64,000 nt of DNA from Capra hircus (taxonomy: Eukaryota; Chordata; Mammalia; Artiodactyla; Bovidae), in contig NC_030823.1 in assembly GCF_001704415.2 (NCBI RefSeq), positions 69,440,458-69,504,457 of the forward strand, in the 5' to 3' direction. The notes beneath the pieces are model-generated. The model ran no database searches. It saw only the letters and a program-made list of their open reading frames with translations, and was not told where the DNA came from. A program made the translations under genes and the position numbers. Positions 11,381-20,787 of the stretch are shown in pieces; position 1 is the first letter of the stretch; every line of letters starts with the position of its first letter.

Positions 11381-11589
11381 GTCTGTTGAGTCACTGAGTC
11401 GTGTCTGACTCTTTGGAACCCCATGGACTGTAGCTCACCAGGCTCCTCTGTCCATGGGATTCTCTAGGCAAGAATACTGGAGTTGGTTGCCATTGTCTCC
11501 TCCAGGGGATTTTCCTGACCCAGGGATCGAACTCACGTCTCTTGCATCAGCAGTTGGATTCTTTACCACTGTGCCACCTGGGAAACGCC
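11381..11589 (-). mobile_element. Bov-tA SINE
   Basis: Reverse-oriented Bov-tA (tail gtcactgagtcgtgtctgac, head gtgccacctgggaaacgcc) only about 45 bp from the oppositely oriented SINE at 11135-11335, so the two can pair as inverted repeats in the NSL1 pre-mRNA. Confidence 0.92.
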
Positions 11590-12124
11590 GTCTTCTCTAT
11601 AGTTCTCATATTTCTGTTTTTGTCTTATCCATTCTATATTCCCCATCGCCTTTCAACAGTATGACTGTATGATCTCTGAATTCTTTTTAAGTGGATGTGA
11701 TTACTGAACTACTGAATGTAATCTGAATTATGGTGGAATTTCAAAGTAGGAGATAATATTTTCTATTGGATTTAATCCCTACACTTTCCAGTAGGGAATT
11801 ATTTTGATGTAACACTTTTAATAAGGCCATCTCATTTGTGGATATATTGTGCTTCCTAATTTTCACCATTTCAACATGCTGTACTTTGTATTGGCATATT
11901 ATCCACACTCTTTTAAGATTATTTTCTCCCCTCTTGTCATATTCAAATAAATAGAGTATGTTATTTCACTGATCTTCTGTTTTATATATAGAATAACCTC
12001 TGCTTTTCTTGTTAAGTAAAGGTGAAGAGTCCTCACAGATTATTGTCCAGATAGCACCTGCATGTCTTTTATGACTTGGTATTAGATTAAAAACCTAAAA
12101 TATTGTTTGGTGGTTTCTTTGCAG
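11590..12124 (+). other. NSL1: NSL1 intron end with 3' splice site
   Basis: About 535 bp of intron leading to the acceptor of the first recognised NSL1 exon. The tract tttggtggtttctttgcag ends with AG at 12123-12124. No repeat recognised. Confidence 0.6.
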
Positions 12125-12192
12125 CCCCTCGGTTGGAAAACTTGAGATGCAGAGGAGAAACAGTAGCTAAGGAGATCAGTGAAGCCATGAAG
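12125..12192 (+). CDS. NSL1: NSL1 internal coding exon (penultimate)
   Basis: A 68-bp exon of NSL1, a subunit of the four-protein MIS12 complex that links centromeric chromatin (CENP-C) to the KNL1 and NDC80 outer-kinetochore complexes. The first two bases complete a split codon, then 22 codons encode PRLENLRCRGETVAKEISEAMK, matching the mammalian NSL1 region just before its C-terminal tail. The acceptor is tttctttgcag and the donor AAG|GTAACT (GT at 12193). The exon ends in phase 0 and joins directly to the exon at 14687. Human has HMENLKC where this reads RLENLRC (from memory). Earlier exons, encoding most of the coiled-coil body, were not found in 1-12124 and presumably lie upstream of the window. 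Confidence 0.95.
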
Positions 12193-12407
12193 GTAACTGC
12201 CTGCTAAATTATAAGTGAATAACATGTGTAGCTAGGTATTTGCTTTTAGCATTCATATGTGTGTTAGTCTGTTGTAATAGGAATTCTCAGTAGTCTTTTA
12301 AATAGATCTTTAGTGAAGTTATTAAATGAATGTAACATTCAGAATGATTACCATTTTTTACATACCTACTGTGTGCCAGTGTTATGCCTGGCTTCTTTAA
12401 AGGTTGG

Positions 12408-12622
12408 GTTTCGCTGGTGACCCAAACAGTAAAGAATCTGCCTGCAATGCAGGAGACCTGGGTTCCATCCCTGCATTGGGAAGATCCCCTGGAGAAGGGA
12501 ATGGCTAGCCACTGCTGTATTTTTGCTTGGAGAATTCCATGGACGGAGGAACCTGGCAGGCTACAGTCCATGGGGTTGTAAAGAGTTGGACACGACTGAA
12601 CGATTAACACTTTAACTTAACT
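12408..12622 (+). mobile_element. Bov-tA SINE near NSL1 exon
   Basis: Sense Bov-tA about 215 bp downstream of the NSL1 exon donor. It is flanked by a 15-bp duplication with one mismatch: TTCTTTAAAGGTTGG (12393-12407) and TTCTTTGAAGGTTGG (12623-12637). Confidence 0.94.
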
Positions 12623-12669
12623 TTCTTTGAAGGTTGGTTATATTTTTTGAGTTCTGAGAGTTAGAAATC

Positions 12670-12935
12670 CATCAAACAATTTTGATAATAACACTAACAT
12701 TTAATCAGCAGTTATGAATTAGGCCCCGTCTAACTGTTTTACATATATTGTATTACCTCATTTAATCCTTACTCTATCCCTCTGAGAGAAGTACTGCTGC
12801 TTCCTTGTTTTACAGATAAGGAAACTAGAGGGGCTAAGCAGATTGTCCAAACATATCATTGTGCCAGGATTTAAACCCTGGATGTTTAGCTCCAGAACAT
12901 GTACTCTTAACCACTGTATTATACTGTATTTATGC
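12670..12935 (-). mobile_element. MIR SINE
   Basis: Classic MIR core, antisense: 'cctcatttaatcctta', 'ttttacagataaggaaact', 'gattgtccaaacatat', 'catgtactcttaaccactg'. Confidence 0.88.
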
Positions 12936-13753
12936 AAATAATCAATAAATAATATATAAGAATAATAGCAGAAGAAGTTTATTAGAATCAAACCGAGGGC
13001 TATAGCCCAGGAAAGAGCTGCTCAGTAGCTTTGATGGGACTGCTCCAAAGGGTAGGGGAGGAGCCAGTCTATATAAATTTTTTGGCTGGGGAAGAAATGT
13101 CAAGATTGCAACTTGGTAAAAGATTACTGCTAATTGCGAAGAACAGATGTCTCAAGTTAATGATTTTAGTGTTTTTTTCTGTGTATGGAAAGGTGCAAGA
13201 ATCTGGGGTCGTTGAAATCTGTCCTTAAATGTGCATCTTAACTATCTGGGAGCCTGTGTATCCAAAGCAGAGAATGCTCATCTTGGCTTTCCCATCCTGA
13301 GTTCCCCTCGGGGCTCCCTGTCTTGGGTGACTGCAGTGGGTCATGCCTTCCCCCTTTGTGTAACTGGATGATGAGCACATTCTTTGCTTTAATGGTGAAA
13401 GCAGAAGTACAAGGTATGTTTGACAGGCCACAAGACAGGCTGTTTGAGTTAGCATACAGTTCAAACTAAATCATGTATAAACCAGAGTGACTTCCCCATA
13501 CCTCAGTATGTGGAAATTTCTTCCATCAACTGCATATCCAACTTGGAGTTTTAATATTATTATAATAAAACTGTCTATGTTCTTGACATGTATTTTGCCC
13601 AAACAAAAACCATTTGGATATCTAGTACATGAAAATTATTTTTAAACTCCTTCAGAATCTCCTCTGTTCTGATTACTTTCTGTAGCCTTTTGTGATGTGT
13701 ATTGATCCCATGATTTTCTGGTACTCACACTTCTCTCACAGCATGCTCTAAAT
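12936..13753. other. NSL1 last intron, unassigned
   Basis: About 800 bp without a recognised family. It contains a perfect 12-bp palindrome GGGCTATAGCCC at 12997-13008 and a TATA-like 'ctatataaatt' near 13071. Parts could be a decayed LTR, but I cannot assign one. Confidence 0.4.
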
Positions 13754-14190
13754 CAGACATTGGCGAGCTGTGGTGGGCCAGGCTAAAACCCAGCCTGCCA
13801 CCTGTTGTTGTAGGTAAAATCGTTTTGGAGCTGAGCCATGTCCTTTGGTCCGCTTGCTGTCTGTGGCCTCGGGGGCTTCAGGTGGCGCGGTGGCGAGGAG
13901 TCTGCCTGCCGGTGCAGGAGGCGCACGTCCCACCCCTGGCGCTAGAAGGGCCCTAGAGGAGGGGAGGCAGCTCATTCCAGTGCTGTGCCTGGAAAATTCC
14001 ATGGACAGGGGAGCCTGGTGGGCTTCAGTCCAAGGGGCCACAAAGAGTGGGCTGTGACTGAGCGTGTGTGCACGCATGGTCTCTTAACACTAGAACAGGA
14101 GAGTAGAATACTTGTGACAAATGTAAAGGCCCTCACAACCTAAAATGTTTATTCCTTGGGCCTTTATAGGGAAAACGCGCTGATCCCGCC
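13754..14190 (+). mobile_element. hAT-like DNA transposon fossil, split by SINE
   Basis: The left part (about 13754-13867) resembles the common mammalian repeat reading 'ggcaaactatggcccgtggg...cctgtttttgtaaataaa'. The right part (about 14080-14190) resembles its other end, 'gcctaaaatatttactatctggccctttacag'. The two halves are separated by the SINE at 13872-14077. I am not sure of the exact family name. Confidence 0.5.
13872..14077 (+). mobile_element. Bov-tA SINE, GC-rich variant
   Basis: Sense Bov-tA-like element with intact downstream blocks (ggaaaattccatggacaggg, gagcctggtgggcttcagtc). Its head is unusually GC-rich (ggcgcggtggcgaggagtct, cacccctggcgctagaaggg), unlike the AT-rich surroundings. 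Confidence 0.8.
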
Positions 14191-14266
14191 TCTAAGATTT
14201 CTAAAATACGTACTATCCTAAAATACAGGATTCCAGACATTAGATTTACCTCTGAAATTCTGTTAA

Positions 14267-14270
<4 letters not shown>

Positions 14271-14320
<50 letters not shown>
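14271..14320. repeat. (GT)25 microsatellite
   Basis: Uninterrupted 50-bp GT dinucleotide run in the last NSL1 intron, about 370 bp before the terminal exon. Length suggests it is polymorphic. Confidence 0.98.
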
Positions 14321-14324
<4 letters not shown>

Positions 14325-14431
14325 CTTTTCACCTTGCTGTGAGGCTTTAGTTCCCCTGCTAGGAATCTAACCTGTACCTCCTGCATTGGAAGGACAAAGT
14401 CCTAACCACTGAACTGCCAGGGAAGTCCCTG
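14325..14431 (-). mobile_element. CHR-type SINE fragment
   Basis: Antisense tRNA-derived cetartiodactyl SINE ending in the head block 'aaccactgaactgccaggga' + 'agtccc'. It lies immediately after the GT repeat. Confidence 0.82.
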
Positions 14432-14686
14432 TTACCTCCTGTTTTACTAGAGTTTTATTTTACTACCAGGCATTATAAAATAGGAATAGAATACATCTTT
14501 TTAGCTTTTGCTTTTTGTTAAAATCCCTCAGCTAAAATTGGTATTTTAAAGTAATGCCGATTATCTGTGACCTAAAAATAAGGTTTTAGAAAAAGGCTTG
14601 ACCTGAACAACTTAAATACTTACCTCTGTGTTTTTGTGTTTCAGCCTGAGATTAACGTTACGTATTACTGTTGTTTGTTTTTTAAG

Positions 14687-14965
14687 TCCTTACCTGCATT
14701 AATTGAACAAGGAGATGGGTTTTCCCAAGTGTTAAAGATGCAGCCTGTTATCCAGCTCCAGAGAGTCCACCAGGAAGTCTTTTCCAGTTGCTGTAGGAAA
14801 CCAGATGGTAAAGCCGAGAGCTTTATAGCACAGATAGAAGCCACACCAGCCGAGACTTCTACTAGGACGACTACTGACTTGGTACTGAGAAGAAAGCGAA
14901 CTAAAGACTGCCCCCAGAGGAAATGGTATCCGTTGCAGCCAAAGAGAATTAATCTTGATACATAA
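14687..14965 (+). CDS. NSL1: NSL1 terminal coding exon
   Basis: Last 92 codons plus TAA of NSL1, starting SLPALIEQGDGFSQVLKMQP and ending KWYPLQPKRINLDT. The acceptor is ttttttaag, in phase 0 after the exon ending at 12192. If the protein has the usual 281 residues, this exon covers about 190-281. This C-terminal tail is known in human NSL1 to contact the NDC80 complex and contains a PVIHL motif (209-213) also reported to bind HP1. Here the corresponding positions (14744-14758) read PVIQL. The tail is basic near the end (RRKRTKDCPQRKW). The frame is intact. The preceding intron is 2494 bp and filled with SINE, MIR and GT repeat. Confidence 0.97.
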   Translation, partial: SLPALIEQGDGFSQVLKMQPVIQLQRVHQEVFSSCCRKPDGKAESFIAQIEATPAETSTRTTTDLVLRRKRTKDCPQRKWYPLQPKRINLDT

Positions 14966-15546
14966 GCCCTTTTTGTTCATCTTAAGAGGTGAAATTAGGC
15001 ACTGTCAACATTTAGATTACAGCCTAATGCCTGGACAGGACTTTGTTTAAAACAGCAGATAACTAGTGATTCCTTAATACAAGTATAGTAATGCTATGTT
15101 GGGGTGTGATGTAATATTTTCATCTGTAGTCCATGAAAAGCATATTGTTTGAATATTGACACAAAGCCTGTCAACAGTCATTAAGAGTACAAAGTTTTAC
15201 TGTCCTTAAATACCATCAACACTTGGCTGCCTTACAGCTTTTGTGGAATTTCAGAAGTAACATATCCCACTGTGTTTCCCAGATATACATCTTTGTTTAA
15301 AAAAGAGCTGTAACAGTTTATTTAAGGGCTGAAAGTCATCATTTCTGCACAGTAGCAGATACAGTTGTTTTGTTGGGTACCTCCCCCAAAGCAGTTTGAT
15401 TTATCGAATTAACATGCAGATGACAAGACTGGCTTTGACTTTGTTACACTAAGTTCCATTAATTTGAATTTGTGGGATTAATTTTAATTTTTTTGGTTTT
15501 GTTTTATAAGACAAAGAAGATGATTTGTGTAAGAATTTCTCTTAGA

Positions 15547-15552
15547 AATAAA
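15547..15552 (+). promoter_or_regulatory. NSL1: Poly(A) signal AATAAA, proximal
   Basis: Canonical AATAAA 582 bp after the NSL1 stop, followed by a GT-rich stretch (agctggtgtttcttacac) about 20 bp on. Proximal 3' end candidate. Confidence 0.6.
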
Positions 15553-16139
15553 ACTTGCCATGTAGCTGGTGTTTCTTACACACACTTTTGTTTTTCATAG
15601 ATTAAGTTTTAAACATAAGTTGACTTGGAACTAATAATTTCAGGATTTCTCATTATTTTTTGTATATGAATCCAGTTCAAAAATATATATCAGATTAAAA
15701 CATTAAACAAATTGTCACTGTGGAAGAAATACAGATGATCATATTGAAATATTTTACATTTGAGAATGTTCACATATCAAGTATATAATCATTGGTAGAA
15801 AGAAGTCTGAGAAAGCAGTATTGCCTATACTCGTAAACATTTAAGTAGAGTTTCTCTAGCTCTTATTGTTTCTCTTATTCACATTAATACAGTGTAGGCA
15901 GGGCCATCTAGTTTGCCAGCTGTTTTCTTACAAACGATTGTATACCTTCATTCCTTTACAGAGGAATTCACTAATCACGAGGTTGGAAAATAATGTACTT
16001 CTCTTGTTCATTATATCTTAATTATCATGAATAAGAAAGTCTGTCTCAGTGAAGAAAACTTACAAAGCTACTTTATTGCATTCTGAATTTGAATGTTACA
16101 ACTTAAGATCTGTATATTTGTATGCAATAGTGTGTTTTT

Positions 16140-16145
16140 ATTAAA
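16140..16145 (+). promoter_or_regulatory. NSL1: Poly(A) signal ATTAAA, distal
   Basis: Variant ATTAAA hexamer with a downstream GT/T-rich element (cctgtgtatttttgag, about 16171-16186). Would give a 3' UTR of about 1.2 kb. Confidence 0.5.
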
Positions 16146-16165
16146 ATAATGTACAAAGACTGCAG

Positions 16166-16809
16166 CCTTGATCCTGTGTATTTTTGAGACTTGTCTCAAG
16201 CCTTGTGGAGCTCAGCTTTAGTTGGATGGTAGGTCAACACCTTGCACATAACTAAATTTCACTGTAAAACTGGAGTCTACAGAATATTGCTATACTAATG
16301 TCATGCTTTTTCATATCAGTACAAAGGTCTATGAATAGTTTCACTCAAAAGCATGCAAACAAAAGCATTATTGTTAATTCTCCTAGGTTAGATAACTGAA
16401 TTGTTTTTCTGTAAAAAAATGTCTTCTTTTTAAGAGATTCATATTGAGATACATCGAGTTTAATAACTTAATGTCTTAGATTCGTTTGCAATATGTTAGC
16501 CAAGAAAAAAGGAGAGGAATAGATGAAGTGAGTATGGCAAAAATCTTGATAATGTTAGATCTGTGTGAAGCTATAATCTTTCTACTCCTGGGTCTGGAAA
16601 TTTCTATAATTAAAAAGTTTGTTCTTTTTAAAGCCCTCAGACAAACAGCTGAAACTTGAAATCTTTTAGAGGGCTCACAGTGTTACTCCACAGTTATAGC
16701 AGAGTTCTGAATGAAATACCATTAGGAAAGAAAATATATTAGCATTATTAACTAAGGTAAACATGGCTGATATCAGTAATTTATTATCGATAAGTATTTT
16801 TAAGGAGAG
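16166..16809. other. Intergenic or extended 3' UTR, unassigned
   Basis: AT-rich sequence downstream of NSL1; no repeat or gene recognised. Confidence 0.4.
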
Positions 16810-16816
16810 AAATTGA

Positions 16817-16985
16817 GGGACTTCCCTGCTGGTCCAGTGGCTAAGACTCAAGTATTCCCAGTATAAGGGGCTGAGGTTTGATCCCTGGTCAGGGAGCTAG
16901 ATCCCACATGCCGAAACTAAAAAGATCCAGCATGCTGCAACTAAGACCTGGTGCAGCCAAATACATATTTTTTAAAAAAAAAGAT
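16817..16985 (+). mobile_element. CHR-type SINE
   Basis: Sense CHR SINE (gggacttccctgctggtcca, ggtttgatccctggtcaggg, atcccacatgccgaaactaa) with an A-rich tail. Flanked by the 7-bp duplication AAATTGA (16810-16816 and 16986-16992). Confidence 0.92.
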
Positions 16986-16992
16986 AAATTGA

Positions 16993-17295
16993 ATTTCTGC
17001 ATAGACTGAGAACTAGCTAGCTAAGGTGATGAAAAGTCAAAAAGTCTTGAAGGAAATAGTTGCAAGAAATATTGAAGGAAAAAATAGAAAATCAAATAGT
17101 GACATACCTATGGTAAAAAGAAGGCCAGATTGGACGGAGTCTTATATTTCCTTTCAACAAAAACCAAAGTCAGACAAAGCAGCAAAACACAGGAAGGTCA
17201 AATCCAGTTTCAAGGGACAGAGGACATTTAAAGCAGCTAGTTCCTGAAAACACTGAAGGAATATCTGTGTTTTCCAAACATCAGGCATTAGAAAC
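16993..17295. other. Intergenic, unassigned
   Basis: About 300 bp; contains a lysine-rich open frame of 73 codons (17026-17247) with no recognisable similarity, probably a chance frame. Confidence 0.4.
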
Positions 17296-17792
17296 TGTAT
17301 TAGTCAGCTTGAGTTGCTGTAACAGAATACCACAGACTGGGTGACTTAAACAACAGAAATTTAATTTCTCACGGTTCTGGAGATTTGAAGCCCATGATCA
17401 AGGCAAATTCAGTTTCTGTTCCTTTGTGCATACATTGGTGGTTGGGGCAGTATTGGTCTCTTTTCTTTTAAGAACATTAATCCTGTTAGAAAGCTACACC
17501 TGTGACCTTATTTAACCTTAATTACTTCCTTAGAGGTCCTGTCTCCAAATACAGCCACACTTGGGGCAGCATTATGGGCTTCCCTGGTGGCTCAGACGGT
17601 AAAGAATCCACCTGCAATGCAGGAGACCTGGGTTAGGAAGATGCCCTGGAGAAGGGAATGGCTGCCTACTCCGGTATTCTGGCCTGGAGAATTCATCCAT
17701 GGGGTCGCAAAGAATCAGACATGACTAAGCGACTTTCACTTTAGAGCTTCAACATATGGATTTTGAGGGGACTAAAACTTTAGTCCATAACA
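17296..17792 (-). mobile_element. MLT1/MST-type MaLR LTR, antisense
   Basis: Antisense ERVL-MaLR LTR: it begins tgtattagtcagcttgagtt, continues 'cacagactgggtgacttaaa' and 'ggtcctgtctccaaatacag', and ends 'agtccataaca'. The flanking 5-mers do not match, so the duplication has decayed. A Bov-tA SINE interrupts it at 17576-17742. Confidence 0.8.
17576..17742 (+). mobile_element. Bov-tA SINE, internally deleted
   Basis: Sense Bov-tA nested in the MaLR LTR. Short deletions remove part of the head after 'gacctgggtt' and part of the 'catggacagaggagcctgg' block. Confidence 0.88.
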
Positions 17793-18024
17793 CTGGGCAA
17801 CATATCTTTTCCTCGACCTCTTTCCTTGGGCCTTCGTGGCTTGGGCTGCATAGAGAACAAAGTCAATGAAATCAAACTTTTACTTTGCTTCAGAATGCAG
17901 CTATCTGTAAAACTGAGTTTGTCTGACTTCTGTTGAAGGCCGTTTTCCCCTATATACCTTCATTTATTCGTTTATTAATCCACTCAACAGATACCTGGTA
18001 GTCACTACGTAGTTCAAAAGTCAG

Positions 18025-18262
18025 GTTCAGAGCATAGTTTCTGAGCCAGATCGCCTGGATTCAGATATCTGTTCTACTGTTACTAAATAGAATTGAGCAG
18101 GATACCTCTGTACCACAGTGTTCTCATATATAACATGGGGATGACAATACCCACCTTAGAGTGTTATGAGAAGTAAGTGAGTTCATAATATAAAGTCTTT
18201 AGTACTTGGCACATAGTATACACAGTGAGCATTCCATAAGCGTTATTATTACTTGGTTTGTC
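18025..18262 (+). mobile_element. MIR SINE
   Basis: Sense MIR: 'agagcatagtttctgagcca', 'gcctggattcagatatctg', 'gtaccacagtgttctcatat', 'acttggcacatagtatacac', ending in 'cattattattac'-like text. Confidence 0.85.
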
Positions 18263-19335
18263 AGAAAAGGAAGTGAAAACACTCAAGGGATGAAATGTCA
18301 AGAGTCTCATATTCCAGTGAGAACAGTGATCATGCAGTGCAGCAAATGGTACAGAGATGTGTGTGTGGGAACTTGGTGAGAAGCCATGGAGGTCTTTGTG
18401 GAGGAGGCTACATTTGAGCAGTCTCGAGGGAGGAAGCTTCCCGGCAGTGCGAGAGTATCCAACAGGGCAGGTGGCTGAGAGGGAGCACTGTGCACGGGAG
18501 GACCCCCAGGTAAGTCTCTCTGTGAGAGTCTTGTCTAAAGAGGCTTGCTACAGGCGAACCTGAAGAGAGAATCAGGAGCAACTCTTAAGAATTTTGTCCT
18601 CCCCAGAATTGGTGGTGAGGCACCATTACTGTCAACACAGGAAGGGCAAGGAGGTGGAAAGTCCATTGAATCCGTGGTCCCCCTTTTGTGGCATTTACCC
18701 CAAAATAGCAGGAACAAGAAAGAGAAGCATACTCATCTTTTGAGGAAACCGGGAGGTAGGTTGCCCCAAACCATAGCAGATGAAGGAAAGTGTATGGAGG
18801 AAAGAGAAATGAATTAGCAAGTCAGAGGGATATAAAACCTAAGTGTCTGCAGAATGATACATTGATAAGGGAAACCCAATTCTGCCCCACCCCCACCCCC
18901 AGAATCACTTGGCAGTTGAATGGAGGACACCACAGAGTCTGAGGTGAGATGGAGGAGCCTGAAAATGAGGTGGTGACTTATCCCCTTCACTCACTGTTGG
19001 TAATTATGCCACAGGAGTTTGTCTTCTGAAAAACTGAAATAAAGACCTGGAGAGAAGAGTGAAACCCAGAGCAAAAAATGGGCAAAGTGAAGTTCCATAC
19101 TGGAGTGGTGAGACTTGGAGTTCCAGAATACTGGCAGCCTCACACATCTTAGGCTGGGCTTCTTTAGAGAAATTGAAAAACCACCCAAAGAAAAGAGCTC
19201 CAGACAATGATATTTGGAGGTCCCAAGGCACATTTCCAGCTGACCAGTCCAATTGCTGTACTGTGGAGCCATTTTGTCTCTGAAGACCCATCCACACAGG
19301 GCTTCCAGAAACATTTTTGTATATATTTTACTCTC
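18263..19335. other. Intergenic, unassigned
   Basis: Mostly unique sequence of moderate GC; 18300-18440 may be decayed L2. Overlapping open frames on both strands (for example 18991-19314) have no recognisable similarity. Confidence 0.4.
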
Positions 19336-19337
19336 TC

Positions 19338-19452
19338 AAATGAATAGAGTTCCCTTGCAGTTCAGTGGTTGTGACCTGACACTTTTCACTGCCAGGACCC
19401 AGGTTTGATTCCTGGTTGGGGAACTAAGATCCTGCAACCTGCATGGTGTGGA
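19338..19452 (+). mobile_element. CHR-type SINE
   Basis: Sense CHR SINE head and body: 'gagttcccttgcagttcagt', 'ggtttgattcctggttgggg', 'aactaagatcctgcaacctg'. Confidence 0.85.
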
Positions 19453-19454
19453 AC

Positions 19455-20242
19455 AAGAACGAACAGGAAGCAACCCAAATACCCATCAATAGTCAAAAAA
19501 CAAGTGTGGCATATACGCATAATGAAATACACAGGAATTTTAAACTGGAATTACTGATATATGTACAGTAAGTCCCCTACACACGAACAAGTTCCCTTTT
19601 GAGAGCAAGTTCGAAGGTCCAATATGTTCATAAGACCAACAGAGTTAGCCTAGGTACCCAACTAAGGCAATTGGTTATAAAGTACTCTTCTGTAGTAGGT
19701 TTATAATACTTTCATACCAAAAACACAACAAACACAAAAAAACATTTGAAGTCTTACAGTACAGCACCTAGAAAAGTCCTGTTGTGCAGTATAACAGCTG
19801 GCATATTGGGACTGGCATCGTGTGAACAGGCAAGAAGAGTCCCTAACTGGAGGGGGGAGAAAAGGTGGCAGATGGTGAAGGTGAAGGGTCCACACGACAA
19901 GAAGTGGAGGGTGAGCTTCAATTTCACTCATACTTGATATTGATGGAACACACGTTTGCATCCTTGAAAGTTCATATGTAGGGGACTTCACTGCAATATG
20001 GATAAATCCCAAAGACATTATATTGAATGAAAGAAGCCAGGCTCGAAAGAGTACATACCATTTGTGGAAATTGCAGAAAAGGCAAAATGAATCCATGGTG
20101 GTTGCCTGTGGGGAGAGAGGAGATACTAACTGGGAATGGGCACAGGGAAGCTTTTTGGGTGACAGAAATGTTCTGTATATTGATCTTACTGGTGCTTATA
20201 TTGCTATATACATATGTAAAGTTTCATTGAGCTATGCACTTT
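19455..20242 (+). mobile_element. Old L1 3' end, split by Tigger element
   Basis: Left part (19455-19565): 'ggaagcaacccaaataccca' L1 ORF2-end block. Right part (19994-20242): 'gatggataaatcccaaagac', 'gacagaaatgttctgtatat', 'cactttaaatg', the L1M 3' end. The two are separated by the DNA transposon at 19566-19993. Confidence 0.8.
19566..19993 (-). mobile_element. Tigger/pogo-type non-autonomous element
   Basis: Terminal inverted repeats CAGTAAGTCCCCTAC (19566-19580) and GTAGGGGACTTCACTG (19978-19993), with a TA at the left junction (19564-19565; the right TA has decayed to CA). The interior is the reverse complement of part of the longer copy at 34016-34967, so this is a 428-bp deletion derivative in the opposite orientation. 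Confidence 0.85.
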
Positions 20243-20787
20243 AAATGTCTTCATTTTATTTTATATGTTTTATTTTAAAGAATAATAAACACAAAAGTGG
20301 AAATTCACCAGATATGTGAAGGAAGCCTCTAAATGCAGAGACCAAAAGACTGTAGGCCCCACGAAGGCAAGAACCTTTGTTCTGATGTACCAAAGCTAGT
20401 GCCTGCGGGCACATGGCAGTTTCTCAATGCGTATTGGTTAACTGAAAACAAGAACACAAAAACCAAAGGGAAATTAGGATTCCAAAACAAACAAACAAAA
20501 AACCCAGACAAATACATGGCAGAGTTACAAAATAATTACTGCTTTCCCAGAGAAGAGAAGAGATTGCTTCCATTAAGAAAATTCCAGTAAAGAATTTAGT
20601 AAATGAGAAAGAGTTCTTAAAAATTAAAAGTTGAAGTGTAAATGGTGAAATAAATTCAGGATGAGGGCTGTAAGATAATATGAGTGTTTCCCAAAAGTAA
20701 AACAAAAAGATTAGGAGATGTCAAATTAGGAAGAAAAGTAAGAATAAAGAGAATAAATTCAGAGGGCCAGAGGGTCTAGTTGGTTAG
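20243..20787. other. Intergenic with L2 3' end fragment
   Basis: Bases 20340-20455 resemble an L2 3' end in sense orientation (actgtaggccccacgaaggc, agtttctcaatgcgtattgg). The remainder is A-rich and unassigned. Confidence 0.45.

Larger units (their letters stand above)
14966..16165 (+). other. NSL1: NSL1 3' UTR (extent inferred)
   Basis: AT-rich sequence after the NSL1 stop, free of recognisable ruminant SINEs or BovB for about 1.2 kb, as expected for a transcribed UTR. Candidate poly(A) signals lie at 15547 and 16140. The transcript end is inferred, not seen. Confidence 0.6.

Noticed and set aside
1..12124. Search for NSL1 exon 4 or earlier (segments encoding the HPLDLKYDPD-like region)
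   Set aside because: No such coding segment with splice sites was seen in this interval; earlier exons are presumed upstream of the window.
17026..17247. Lysine-rich 73-codon frame after a CHR SINE
   Set aside because: Short, AT-rich composition, no similarity and no splice or promoter context.
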